Source: Leucothrix arctica | Lineage (GTDB): Bacteria > Pseudomonadota > Gammaproteobacteria > Thiotrichales > Thiotrichaceae | Length of the DNA: 64,000 bases | NCBI RefSeq assembly: GCF_003172895.1 | Contig: NZ_QGKL01000035.1 | Span: 186,001-250,000, forward strand | Direction of reading: 5' to 3' | Shown here: positions 1-8,293 of the stretch, in pieces | Numbering within the stretch: the first letter of the stretch is position 1 | How the letters are laid out: each line of letters opens with the position of its first letter | Notes under the pieces: model-generated | The model's input: only the letters and a program-made list of their open reading frames with translations | The model's database searches: none | What the model was told of the DNA's origin: nothing | Translations under genes and position numbers: made by a program

Positions 1-457
1 CAAAGCGCAAATTAGTGAAGTAGAAGTTTTGGAAGTGGTCAGTGATAGTGCGCGTTTTAGCGTGTTTGATCTATCGACTGCAATAACCTCTGCGGACAGT
101 CGTCGCGTACAACATATTTTGTATCATCTGCGTCAAGAAGGTGTACCAACGACTCTGGTGCTTTGGGTGGTGAATGACTTAGTCACTCAGCTGTCAGAGG
201 CGAGCTTTGTCATGCGAAATGGTGGTAATGAACAACAAGCACTGAGCAAAGTACCTAAGCCCCGTCAAAAGGTATTTCAGCCGGCATTGCGTCGGTTACA
301 GTCAGCGGATTGGCCGCACATTACAGAAAAGGCTATTGAAGTTGATCGCTTGATCAAAGGTTTGAGTCAGGTTGCGAACAAAGGCGATGCCCGTGTTTGG
401 GTTGAGTTATTAGACTTGAGTTTGTTGCTAGCAGGTACTGAGATTGTCGGTAGTTAA
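1..457 (+). CDS. holA: DNA polymerase III delta subunit, C-terminal part
   Basis: HolA opens the beta sliding clamp as part of the clamp-loader complex in replication. The reading frame is open from base 2 to the stop at 455-457, so the gene enters from outside the window and only about 151 C-terminal residues are seen. The segment VLEVVSDSARFSVFDL matches the start of the HolA C-terminal collar domain, and the following helices (QHILYHLRQEG, LWVVNDLVTQL) fit that domain. The TTG at 29 is not a real start because the frame is open upstream of it. The stop overlaps by four bases the stop of the convergent peroxidase gene. In many gammaproteobacteria holA follows leuS-lptE; here those two lie about 35 kb away. 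Confidence 0.9.
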   Translation, partial: KAQISEVEVLEVVSDSARFSVFDLSTAITSADSRRVQHILYHLRQEGVPTTLVLWVVNDLVTQLSEASFVMRNGGNEQQALSKVPKPRQKVFQPALRRLQSADWPHITEKAIEVDRLIKGLSQVANKGDARVWVELLDLSLLLAGTEIVGS

Positions 458-1629
458 TCAGACAGTGAATGTAGAAAAGCGACAAGGTCACTGACCTCAT
501 CTTTAGAAAGCCCGAGTGGTTTTAAAACCGCTTCACCGTCCGCGTGTAAGCGTTCCATATCAATATTATTGTAGTGCTGTACGACATCTTCCAATGTTTT
601 AAGCGAACCGTTGTGCATATAGGGTGCTGTTTTGGCAACGTTACGCAGGCTTGGTACGCGGAATATCCCAAAGTTAGAATGTAATTGAGTCACTTTCTGC
701 ACTGCCCAAGCGCCTGTCTTGTTTGGATCGTCGTTGTACTTTCCGTCTAGCGTAAAAGGTGACTCCTTTAAGTCAATAATACCTTGGTGACGACCTTTAT
801 CAACGACACCGGATCGGATGAAATAGGGCACGCCAGCATCATGAAACTCACCATTGGTAAACAGTGCGCCTTGATGGCAAAAGCTGCATCGTCCACGACC
901 AACAAATAGTGCCAAACCACGTTGAGCGGCTTTTGGGTAGTTGGCTACCGTTACCCAGTCTTCTTTGGCTGCGGCATCTCTAAAGGTATCAAACGGTGTT
1001 TTGCCAGTGACTAATGTTTCTTGGTAGGCCGCTAGGGCTTTACCGATATTAACCAATATTTCCTCACTTGACTGAGGTTCGGGAGCGCCGAATAGTGCGT
1101 TGTATTGATTAGCTAAGTCCTTAGCGCTTGCAACATCCCGTATTTTTTCTATCGGCAAGTTCATTTCAGAAGTATGAAGGATAGGTCTTATCGATTGTGC
1201 CCAGAGGTTGTCGTTGCGCCCGTCCCAGCCGAACCAACGGTTAAACCTTACATTGACGAGTGTTTGGGTGTCGCGGTCTAACTCATGGTGGTTAAGTGAT
1301 TTGGCTGACTCGCTAGTTGAGTCATTGGTAAACGCTTGATCGGGTGAATGGCAGGAAGCGCAGCTAGTGCTGTTGTCGCCAGACAAAGCGGTACTTGAGA
1401 ATAACTGCTTACCAAAGGCAATAGCATCGCTATTTCCTGAGACTCGGTTACTTGGGTCTATCGGTGAATTAGATATTGATGACGGAGGCCAAGGGCCATG
1501 TGCTAAGGCACTGGATAATATTTGTGGCGACAGCTGTAAGTCTTTTTTACTTTTATCATTCGCAAGCACTAGGCCACAGTTTCCGAAAAGAACCACTGCC
1601 GCCATGAACAAAACCCAGAGTCGCTTCAT
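454..1629 (-). CDS. Di-heme cytochrome c peroxidase (MauG/CcpA family)
   Basis: Predicted periplasmic di-heme enzyme. The 391-residue protein starts with a signal peptide (residues 1-23, ending GLVLA) and has two CxxCH heme sites, CASCH in the N-terminal half and CSFCH in the C-terminal half, as in bacterial cytochrome c peroxidases and MauG-like enzymes. The motif TAPYMHNGSL near the C-terminus is a family hallmark. Classical members reduce H2O2 with electrons from small c-type cytochromes; some relatives instead oxidise a protein or a metal-bound partner. It is the last gene of a three-gene leftward operon, four bases after the FixH/YtkA-like gene. Family assignment is firm; peroxidase versus MauG-like activity cannot be settled from the sequence. 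Confidence 0.88.
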   Translation of the reverse strand: MKRLWVLFMAAVVLFGNCGLVLANDKSKKDLQLSPQILSSALAHGPWPPSSISNSPIDPSNRVSGNSDAIAFGKQLFSSTALSGDNSTSCASCHSPDQAFTNDSTSESAKSLNHHELDRDTQTLVNVRFNRWFGWDGRNDNLWAQSIRPILHTSEMNLPIEKIRDVASAKDLANQYNALFGAPEPQSSEEILVNIGKALAAYQETLVTGKTPFDTFRDAAAKEDWVTVANYPKAAQRGLALFVGRGRCSFCHQGALFTNGEFHDAGVPYFIRSGVVDKGRHQGIIDLKESPFTLDGKYNDDPNKTGAWAVQKVTQLHSNFGIFRVPSLRNVAKTAPYMHNGSLKTLEDVVQHYNNIDMERLHADGEAVLKPLGLSKDEVSDLVAFLHSLSD

Positions 1630-1633
1630 GTGT

Positions 1634-2059
1634 CTAATTGATGGTTATGTTTTGTGAATAGTGTACTGCGAAGTCTCCCGTATACGTCGAAATATTCACA
1701 GTCCATTGGCCCGGCATGTGGAACAGGAAGTCCTTAATTTTGTAGGTCTGACTTGCGACGTCAAACGTAACGGTCGGTGTGTAGTTCATCCCATGCTGAT
1801 GTGCAGGCATGATTGCAGTGGCGGTGACACGATCAGGTTGGTCTTTTTTGGTATCACAAAGGGCAACGTGAAATGAAAATGGCTGACCAAGGGTGATGTC
1901 ATCTTTAGTTAAGTCACTCATAACAGGACCGCTCTCAGCTTCAGCTGTTTGGAGAAAGCTCCAGCCAGAGCCTGACCGACACTCTTGCGCAACAAACGCA
2001 TAAGCGTCCGCTGCGAAACAGACGATTAAAAAAGTGATGGTTAATAGTTTATTTCTCAT
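1634..2059 (-). CDS. FixH/YtkA-like periplasmic protein
   Basis: A 141-residue exported protein with a signal peptide (residues 1-21, ending ADAYA) followed by a single beta-sandwich-like domain. The segment MPAHQHGMNYTP and the later FHMPGQWTVNIST resemble the YtkA/FixH-type domain often found beside di-heme peroxidases or copper-handling genes. Two His residues and nearby Met could bind a metal, which is inference. Its start lies inside the 3' end of the amidohydrolase gene (11-base overlap), and its stop is four bases before the peroxidase gene. The three are therefore almost certainly co-transcribed and translationally coupled. The function is not established. Confidence 0.72.
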   Translation of the reverse strand: MRNKLLTITFLIVCFAADAYAFVAQECRSGSGWSFLQTAEAESGPVMSDLTKDDITLGQPFSFHVALCDTKKDQPDRVTATAIMPAHQHGMNYTPTVTFDVASQTYKIKDFLFHMPGQWTVNISTYTGDFAVHYSQNITIN

Positions 2060-2861
2060 TGTGTAAACTCAGCATTGTTTCAGCGTTCTCATACGCAATT
2101 TTCTTAGCAATGGTTGCAGGTAAATCTTTTAGCCAACCACGCGTGTAATCTGCATGTGAGCCAATGTAGTACCAGCGTTCAGGCGCGAAGGTATCTGTGC
2201 CAACGACAAAGCGATCTGGAAACTCTTCAAAGGCGGCACGCCACTCTGCAGGTACTTTGTTTTCACTGGCTTGGTCGTCTCGAAACGCCAAGTCACTCCA
2301 TAGGTTTTTATGCTTACGTAAAGACGCACGAATTTCGTCTGGTCGGCCAAACCCTGAGTGTGCCCACAGCACACGAGCGTCAGGAAATGTTTTGAATATG
2401 CGGTCAATAGCATCCGCATCGGAGTGAGCGTGTAGTAGTAAGTCATGCTGTTTCGCTAGTGCAATCATTCGCTGCAAAACGGGTGTGTCTATGTCATCAC
2501 CATAAGCGTGGAATTCACCCAGCGCCTTGTATTTATATTTTGCGAGACGTGACTCTACATAAGTAATAACGGTTGGGTCATGCATCCATGTACTTATCTC
2601 GCCACGTCGACGGTAAGGGCGAAGCGCAGGGACGACAATGTCAGGTGCTTCTTTATAGATAGCTTGTGTGCCGTTGTCGTCAGAGCTAGAAATTAACGCC
2701 TTCTTTAAGCCTGCCTTACGAAGAATGGCTGCGGCTTCTTTTGGTGGTACTTGGATAACAGCATCATGGCTATAATGAATATGGGCATCGAAAACAGGCA
2801 TATCCTTAGCGGTAGCCAGAGATGAGAGCAGTGCTAAAGGCAGTAAAATTAAATGTTTCAT
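2049..2861 (-). CDS. Exported amidohydrolase-family (TIM-barrel) metal-dependent hydrolase
   Basis: The 270-residue protein has a short signal peptide (residues 1-18, ending SLATA) and then an amidohydrolase_2-type TIM barrel. Visible metal-site elements are the HxH in FDAHIHYSHD, the His pair in LLLHAHSDAD, VLWAHSGFGRP, and the late Asp in VVGTDTFAPERW. Family members hydrolyse or decarboxylate cyclic or amide substrates; the substrate here is unknown. It is the first gene of the leftward operon with the FixH/YtkA-like protein and the di-heme peroxidase. The 447-base gap upstream should hold the operon promoter. Confidence 0.8.
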   Translation of the reverse strand: MKHLILLPLALLSSLATAKDMPVFDAHIHYSHDAVIQVPPKEAAAILRKAGLKKALISSSDDNGTQAIYKEAPDIVVPALRPYRRRGEISTWMHDPTVITYVESRLAKYKYKALGEFHAYGDDIDTPVLQRMIALAKQHDLLLHAHSDADAIDRIFKTFPDARVLWAHSGFGRPDEIRASLRKHKNLWSDLAFRDDQASENKVPAEWRAAFEEFPDRFVVGTDTFAPERWYYIGSHADYTRGWLKDLPATIAKKIAYENAETMLSLHNEK

Positions 2862-3308
2862 ACGATGACCTATGATGTGAATGTGTTGATAAAGATACTA
2901 ACTGATTTTATTTAATGAAATGTGTACCAATTGTGAGCTTTACCTATTTTTACAATAGCTTACTGAACTTTAATGGACAGTGAAAGTAGCCCTAGTCTAG
3001 TTATGTAAGCGTTTTTTGGGAGTATTATTTAGACTTTTAAGTACCTCTATAACTTGATTTGGGAAAGGTATGCTTGTATACGTTGGCTCTTCGGTAGCTG
3101 ATGGTTTTTCTAGCTAAAATTTAATGCATTTTTCAGCATCCTTTTTTTATTTTTACGCGTATTGGTTTTGGTAGCGGTTGTTAAGCCGCCTTTTGTATAC
3201 AGTTCAGTGTCACACAGGAAGATAATTTAGTTGGCAACATAGCTAAAATCGTTAATTGAAACCTTCTGTCACTGTCGTTAATTAAACAACCACGAAAAAA
3301 ATAACATT
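2862..3308. other. Intergenic region between divergent genes
   Basis: This 447-base AT-rich gap separates the leftward amidohydrolase operon from the rightward DoxX-family gene. I see no open frame with coding character, no RNA gene and no strong hairpin. It must contain two divergent promoters, but no clear -35/-10 pair stands out on either strand. Confidence 0.5.
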
Positions 3309-3734
3309 ATGAACACAGACTTGAATCAGCGCCTTAACCTTTCACTATTCCTGTTACGTTTAGGCGTTTTTATTGTAATGGGTATTTGGGCAGTCGATAA
3401 ATTTGTTAACCCAACGCACACCGCTGGTGTTTTGTTAAACTTCTACTCTATCCAAGATGTAGGCGCAGGCGCATCTTACGCAATGGGCGCTGTACAGCTT
3501 GTTGTTTTGGCTGCATTTGTAACAGGTTTTAAGCGTACATGGGCTTATGGCATCGTGTTACTTATGCACGGTGTTTCAACGTTTATCTCTTACGAGCGTT
3601 ACCTAGACCCTTGGGCGGGTGCAAACTTATTGTTCTTCGCAGCATGGCCAATGCTGGCAGCGATTGCCGCTTTGTTCTTATTGGCTGAGTACGATAACTG
3701 GACAATTGATGGTCTGACTAAGAAAGAATACTAA
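3309..3734 (+). CDS. DoxX-family integral membrane protein
   Basis: A 141-residue protein with about four hydrophobic segments (LRLGVFIVMGIWAVDKFV, YAMGAVQLVVLAAFVTGF, GIVLLMHGVSTFI, LLFFAAWPMLAAIAALFLL), as in DoxX/DoxD and related inner-membrane proteins linked to quinone or thiosulfate oxidation and redox stress. The motif MGIWAVDKFVNP at the first membrane helix is typical of the DoxX-like group. It is monocistronic, with a strong terminator about 45 bases after the stop. The physiological substrate is unknown. Confidence 0.7.
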   Translation: MNTDLNQRLNLSLFLLRLGVFIVMGIWAVDKFVNPTHTAGVLLNFYSIQDVGAGASYAMGAVQLVVLAAFVTGFKRTWAYGIVLLMHGVSTFISYERYLDPWAGANLLFFAAWPMLAAIAALFLLAEYDNWTIDGLTKKEY

Positions 3735-3780
3735 GAATAAAGGGATGTAGAGGCTTACCCTCTCTGACTTTTATTTATAA

Positions 3781-3815
3781 AACCACGCAGGCTTATCGGT
3801 CTGCGTGGTTTTTTT
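3781..3815 (+). terminator. Rho-independent terminator after the DoxX-family gene
   Basis: A ten-base perfect stem (AACCACGCAG with CTGCGTGGTT) and ten-base loop are followed by a run of seven T. It ends the DoxX-family transcript before the luxR-type gene. Confidence 0.9.
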
Positions 3816-4002
3816 GTTTGGAGTGCTGAGAAAGTAGGTTGTTTCGAATATACGCATTCAATTTTTTCTTCGTTTTCTGTCTACAAGTTAATTATCACTT
3901 TCGTCGTAAAATCAACCATAGATAAATTAAGAGCATTGTCTGACGGCCGATTTAACTCAGCTAATGTGATAATGTTGTTTTATTCGGAGTTGTTGAAGTT
4001 AT

Positions 4003-4836
4003 ATGAGTGATTCTATGGAAGATTGCAGTTGTTTAGAATTGAATGATCTAATATCGAAAATTTATCGAGTAGGTATGGACTGGTCGAGCTGGGAAGAGAT
4101 CCTTGAGTACTTCTCATCTTATGTGGAAAACGGTACAGGCTCTGTAACGGCAAGAGAAAAAGAGTCATTTGAAATAGATAAAAATAATTTTTATATAATC
4201 AAAACATGGAATATAGATAAAGATGCAGTTGAGTCTTATCTAACTAAGCACTATAAAAATGATGTGTGGGCAAAAATTGAGTGGGATAGCCCTGTTGGGA
4301 AAGTCACTGTTTTGTCCGACCACTTACCTAAAACACAATTACTAACAACCAGTTTTTATCAGAACTGGTTAAAGCCCGTAGGTGTCTCGGACGGGATGGT
4401 CATTCAGTTATTTGCATCTAGGCACTTCAGGATCGTCTTAAAAATTTTTCATAATGACAATACTGATGCTGTTCTAAAGCTTTGCGAAGACTTAGAGAAA
4501 TTACTTCCTCATCTTCGTTTAGCCACTGAAATTCATATGAAATTACTTGGTATTGACAGTGACTCTGAATATAAAAATCAAGCAATACAACTTAAGGAAA
4601 AGTATAGACTTACTCCAAGAGAAATTGAGGTTGCTAAGTCATCAGTTTATTTAGGGACTAACAAAAAAATAGCGAATGCCCTTGGTATTGATGAAAGTAC
4701 GGTGAAAAAACATATTAAATCTATCTTACAAAAAATGAATGTGAGTAAGAAAGATGAAATATCACATAAGCTAATCTGCTTCATTAATCCTAAGCTAGAG
4801 TTAGTTCACCCAATCAATGCAAAAACGATAGAGTAA
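4003..4836 (+). CDS. LuxR-family transcriptional regulator
   Basis: The 277-residue protein has a C-terminal LuxR/GerE helix-turn-helix (about residues 200-262): LTPREIEVAKSS, then KKIANALGIDESTVKKHI and QKMNVSKKDE. The N-terminal 190 residues match no domain I can name with confidence. They contain no receiver-domain aspartate pattern, so it is not an obvious response regulator, and the usual autoinducer-pocket residues are not recognisable. The gene is visibly richer in A and T than the proA block that follows and sits alone between a terminator and proA. It may be a recent arrival; its targets are unknown. Confidence 0.82.
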   Translation: MSDSMEDCSCLELNDLISKIYRVGMDWSSWEEILEYFSSYVENGTGSVTAREKESFEIDKNNFYIIKTWNIDKDAVESYLTKHYKNDVWAKIEWDSPVGKVTVLSDHLPKTQLLTTSFYQNWLKPVGVSDGMVIQLFASRHFRIVLKIFHNDNTDAVLKLCEDLEKLLPHLRLATEIHMKLLGIDSDSEYKNQAIQLKEKYRLTPREIEVAKSSVYLGTNKKIANALGIDESTVKKHIKSILQKMNVSKKDEISHKLICFINPKLELVHPINAKTIE

Positions 4837-4953
4837 CTAATAAATAGTTCTGAAAGTGAGAGCTTCCTTAGGGCAGTCTATGTAATCTCTACTACCAATA
4901 ACTTCTCAAGTTCAATAATATAGACCTCTAATATAGAACAACTTAAGGACCCC

Positions 4954-6219
4954 ATGACACAAGCAACTATCGCCGAATACATGCAACAAGTTGGTAAAAA
5001 CGCACGACGTGCCTCTACCGTTCTAGCGGCTGCAGAAGCTGCAACAAAGAACAAAGCACTCAACGTCATTGCCGACTTATTGGAAGAGAAAGGCGACTAC
5101 TTAAAGACACAAAACGCATTAGACCTAGAGGCAGGTGCTGCCAAAGGTTTAGATGCAGCCTTGCTAGATCGTCTAGCATTAACTGATGAGCGTATCGCGA
5201 GTATGGCAGAGGGCTTACGCCAAATTGCTGGACTGGCTGATCCCGTCGGTGAAATCTCAGGCATGTCTTACCGCCCCAGCGGAATCCAAGTAGGGCATAT
5301 GCGTGTGCCGCTAGGTGTTATTGGGATCATTTATGAGTCACGTCCAAATGTTACGGCTGACGCTGCGGCTTTGTGCCTAAAGTCAGGTAACGCAACGATT
5401 TTGCGCGGTGGCTCAGAAGCGATTCACTCAAACAAGGCGATTGCCGAGTGTATTCAGCAAGGTTTACAGGCGTCAGGCTTGCCGGCTGACTGTGTTCAAG
5501 TGATTGAAACGACTGACCGCGCTGCGGTGGGTGAGTTACTGAAACTGAAAGATAGCGTTGATGTGATCATTCCACGCGGTGGAAAAGGCCTTATTGAGCG
5601 CGTAAGTGCAGATTCACTGATCCCTGTGATCAAGCACTTAGACGGTATTTGCCATGTGTTTATTGATGAGCAAGCGGATGAGGCGAAAGCATTAGCGATT
5701 GCTGTGAACTCTAAAACTCACCGTTACGGCACCTGTAACACAATGGAGACGTTGTTAGTTGCCGCACCCATTGCCGCTACGATTTTGCCAAAGCTTGAAG
5801 CGTTGTATGCAGAGCACGATTTAGAACTACGTGGTTGTGATCGCACTCGTGACATTTTGCCAAACTGCGTTGTTGCGACGGATGAGGACTGGGATACAGA
5901 ATACCTAGCCCCAATCTTATCCATTAAAGTGGTTGATGATATGGACGCTGCTATTGTGCATATCAATGCGCATAGCTCGCAACACACTGACACTATTGTT
6001 ACTGAAAACTTCACTAAAGCGCGTCGTTTCTTACGTGAAGTAGACTCAGCGTCAGTCATGATTAACGCATCAACACGTTTTGCGGATGGTTTTGAATATG
6101 GCTTAGGTGCTGAGATTGGTATCAGTACGGATAAGCTGCACGCACGTGGCCCAGTAGGTTTAGAAGGTTTGACCTCTGTTAAATACATCGTGTTTGGTGA
6201 TGGCCATATTCGTACATGA
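4954..6219 (+). CDS. proA: Gamma-glutamyl phosphate reductase
   Basis: Second enzyme of proline synthesis: NADPH-dependent reduction of gamma-glutamyl phosphate to glutamate semialdehyde. The 421 residues equal the family length. The catalytic cysteine is in [11 protein letters not shown] (near residue 260), and [17 protein letters not shown] and [13 protein letters not shown] are family signatures. AAGGA just before the ATG is a good ribosome binding site. It starts a tightly packed block with nadD (overlapping by four bases), rsfS and rlmH, an arrangement common in gammaproteobacteria. Confidence 0.97.
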   Translation: MTQATIAEYMQQVGKNARRASTVLAAAEAATKNKALNVIADLLEEKGDYLKTQNALDLEAGAAKGLDAALLDRLALTDERIASMAEGLRQIAGLADPVGEISGMSYRPSGIQVGHMRVPLGVIGIIYESRPNVTADAAALCLKSGNATILRGGSEAIHSNKAIAECIQQGLQASGLPADCVQVIETTDRAAVGELLKLKDSVDVIIPRGGKGLIERVSADSLIPVIKHLDGICHVFIDEQADEAKALAIAVNSKTHRYGTCNTMETLLVAAPIAATILPKLEALYAEHDLELRGCDRTRDILPNCVVATDEDWDTEYLAPILSIKVVDDMDAAIVHINAHSSQHTDTIVTENFTKARRFLREVDSASVMINASTRFADGFEYGLGAEIGISTDKLHARGPVGLEGLTSVKYIVFGDGHIRT

Positions 6220-6842
6220 TAGGTATTCGTGGCGGTACGTTTGACCCGATTCACACCGCACACCTGCGCGCAACGCTAGAAGTTGTAGAGGCTTTGGCCT
6301 TATCGCAGGTGCGTTTATTGCCGGGTAGCATTCCGCCACACCGACCTCAACCGCTGGCGAGTGCAGAGCAGCGGTTGGATATGGTTGAGCTTGCGGTGCA
6401 AAGTAATGATTTATTCATTGCTGATGACCGTGAATTACGTCGCGAAGGTGCGTCGTATACGGTCGATACGCTACGATCTTTTCGTGAAGAGTTTGGTGAA
6501 AAAGAGCCTCTGGCGCTGATTATTGGCATGGATGCGTTTCTTGATTTTACCAAATGGTATGAATGGGAGACCATCATATCGCTCGCGCATCTGGTAGTTA
6601 CCTCTCGACCCGACTATACTGCGCAACCGTTGCAAGCTTGGGCAGAAGCCATTCGCAGCGATAATATGCAGGAACTGCACGCCAATGCGGCTGGTAAATT
6701 GTACTTTGTACAGACCACGGCACTGTCAATTTCCGCAACCGATATTAGACACCATCAGCAAGAGGGGCGAAGTATTCGCTACCTAGTTCCTGATGTGGTT
6801 TATGATTATATTAAGCAAAATCAATTATATAGAATACCATAA
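6216..6842 (+). CDS. nadD: Nicotinate-nucleotide adenylyltransferase
   Basis: Makes deamido-NAD from nicotinate mononucleotide and ATP. The protein begins [19 protein letters not shown], the nucleotidyltransferase phosphate-binding motif with the T/HxxH pair, and has [16 protein letters not shown] near the C-terminus, the second nucleotidyltransferase signature. At 208 residues it has normal length. The ATG overlaps the proA stop (ATGA), and its own stop overlaps the rsfS start (TAATG), so translational coupling is expected. Confidence 0.96.
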   Translation: MIGIRGGTFDPIHTAHLRATLEVVEALALSQVRLLPGSIPPHRPQPLASAEQRLDMVELAVQSNDLFIADDRELRREGASYTVDTLRSFREEFGEKEPLALIIGMDAFLDFTKWYEWETIISLAHLVVTSRPDYTAQPLQAWAEAIRSDNMQELHANAAGKLYFVQTTALSISATDIRHHQQEGRSIRYLVPDVVYDYIKQNQLYRIP

Positions 6843-7210
6843 TGGAATTAGATAAATTAGTAGAAGTAGCTCGTAAAGCCCTAGATGACATGAAGGCAAT
6901 TGATATTCAAGTGATTGATATTCAAGGTAAGTCATCAATGACTGACTTCATTATCTTGGCAAGCGGTTCTTCATCGCGTCACGTTAAGTCTTTGGCAAAC
7001 GGCGTTTCTGTTGCTGTAAAAGAAGCAGGCGATGAGCCAATGGGTACTGAAGGTGAAGGCGAAGGTGAGTGGGTGCTAGTTGACCTTAACTCGGTAATCG
7101 TTCACGTGATGCTTCCTGACGTTCGTGAGTATTACAAGCTTGAGAAGATGTGGGAACGTCCTGAAGCTGTTGAGAAAATCGCAGCGGTTCGCGAAGAAAA
7201 CGAAGAGTAA
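6842..7210 (+). CDS. rsfS: Ribosomal silencing factor RsfS
   Basis: RsfS binds ribosomal protein L14 and blocks joining of the subunits under starvation. The 122-residue protein carries the family pattern AIDIQVIDIQGKSSMTDF, the ASGSSSRHVKSLA segment and the core EGEWVLVDLNSVIVHVM. It is about 15 residues longer at the C-terminus than the minimal family, with an acidic tail. It starts one base inside the nadD stop and lies ten bases before rlmH. Confidence 0.96.
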   Translation: MELDKLVEVARKALDDMKAIDIQVIDIQGKSSMTDFIILASGSSSRHVKSLANGVSVAVKEAGDEPMGTEGEGEGEWVLVDLNSVIVHVMLPDVREYYKLEKMWERPEAVEKIAAVREENEE

Positions 7211-7220
7211 TTCTTCAGAC

Positions 7221-7694
7221 ATGCAGATTCATTTGATCGCTGTCGGCAATAAAATGCCAGACTGGGTGAAAAAAGGTTATGAGGAGTATGCAAACCGCAT
7301 GCCTCCTCATTGCCGGATCGTATTGAAAGAAATTGTCCCTGAAAAGCGTGGCAAAAACGTCAATGCGGCTGACATTCAAGTCAAAGAAGCAGAAAAAATA
7401 CGTCAGGCGTTACCGCCAAAGTGCCATATCGTGGCATTGGATGGTTTAGGTAAAATCTGGAGTACCGAGAAACTCTCGGAGCGTATGGAAGACTGGATGA
7501 TGGGCGGCTCGGATATTGCGCTGATCATTGGTGGGCCTGACGGTCTCACTCGCGACTTCATACGTCTTGTAGATGAGCATTGGTCGCTGTCGAATTTAAC
7601 ATTCCCTCATCCTATGGTGAGAGTGATTGTTGCAGAGCAGCTTTATCGTGCTTGGACGATTACAGAAAATCACCCTTATCATCGAGCAGGTTAA
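7221..7694 (+). CDS. rlmH: 23S rRNA pseudouridine-1915 N3-methyltransferase
   Basis: SPOUT-fold methyltransferase acting on 23S rRNA helix 69. The SAM-binding knot is visible as ALIIGGPDGL, and the C-terminus has LTFPHPMVRVIVAEQLYRAW and HPYHR. I chose the ATG at 7221, which gives 157 residues beginning MQIHLIAVGNKMPDWV, matching the family start. The frame is open further upstream, but that would run through the end of rsfS. The next gene, maf, begins three bases after the stop. Confidence 0.95.
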   Translation: MQIHLIAVGNKMPDWVKKGYEEYANRMPPHCRIVLKEIVPEKRGKNVNAADIQVKEAEKIRQALPPKCHIVALDGLGKIWSTEKLSERMEDWMMGGSDIALIIGGPDGLTRDFIRLVDEHWSLSNLTFPHPMVRVIVAEQLYRAWTITENHPYHRAG

Positions 7695-7697
7695 ATC

Positions 7698-8270
7698 ATG
7701 CCTCTAGTATTAGCTTCTGCGTCACCTCGTCGACGCGAGTTATTAACTCAGATAGGCGTGTCTGATCTGATTCAGCATCCTGTTGATATTGATGAAACGC
7801 CACGTGTTGGTGAAACCGCTGTTCAACTTGTGCCACGTTTAGCATTAGAGAAAGCTGAGCAGGGTGTCATTGAGCAAGGTGATGAAAACCCCGTTATCGG
7901 TTCAGATACTGTAGGCTTATTAAACGGTGAAGTTTTGTGCAAGCCGGTTGATTATGCCGATGCAGAACGCATGTTATTAAACATGTCCAATCAATGGCAC
8001 GAGATATATACCTCGGTTGCATTGATCTATAAAGGCGAAAAATACCAAACAACCTCGGTTAGCCGAGTCAAATTTCGTGAGCTATCGGTTGCAGAAATCA
8101 AAGATTACTGGGCAACAGGTGAGCCACAAGATAAAGCAGGCGCGTATGCTGTTCAAGGCTTGGCGGCTGTCTTTATCGAACGTATTGAAGGTTCCTATTC
8201 TGGTATTATGGGATTGCCGCTGTTTGAAACCGCACAGCTGATGCAACAAGCAGGCTACAAATATAATTAA
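7698..8270 (+). CDS. maf: Maf-family nucleoside triphosphate pyrophosphatase (YhdE type)
   Basis: House-cleaning enzyme that hydrolyses non-canonical or excess nucleotides (dTTP/UTP in the YhdE branch). It starts with the Maf signature LASASPRRRELL, has the catalytic-site segment VIGSDTVGLLNG and the later GAYAVQGLAAVFIERIEGSY. At 190 residues it is normal in length. It is followed 23 bases later by rng, an association conserved in many gammaproteobacteria. A second, more divergent Maf protein is encoded at 23.9-24.5 kb. Confidence 0.92.
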   Translation: MPLVLASASPRRRELLTQIGVSDLIQHPVDIDETPRVGETAVQLVPRLALEKAEQGVIEQGDENPVIGSDTVGLLNGEVLCKPVDYADAERMLLNMSNQWHEIYTSVALIYKGEKYQTTSVSRVKFRELSVAEIKDYWATGEPQDKAGAYAVQGLAAVFIERIEGSYSGIMGLPLFETAQLMQQAGYKYN

Positions 8271-8293
8271 ACAATAAATTTAGGTGGTGAGTT

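Noticed and set aside
1367-1876. Rightward open frames opposite the peroxidase and FixH/YtkA-like genes
   Set aside because: They are shadows of the leftward operon, with no recognisable domains.
5724-6263. Long antisense open frame across proA
   Set aside because: It lies entirely opposite proA/nadD, has no start context or family match, and is explained by the codon bias of the real genes.
7125-7220. Upstream extension of rlmH
   Set aside because: It would overlap rsfS by 86 bases, and the conserved protein begins at the ATG at 7221.
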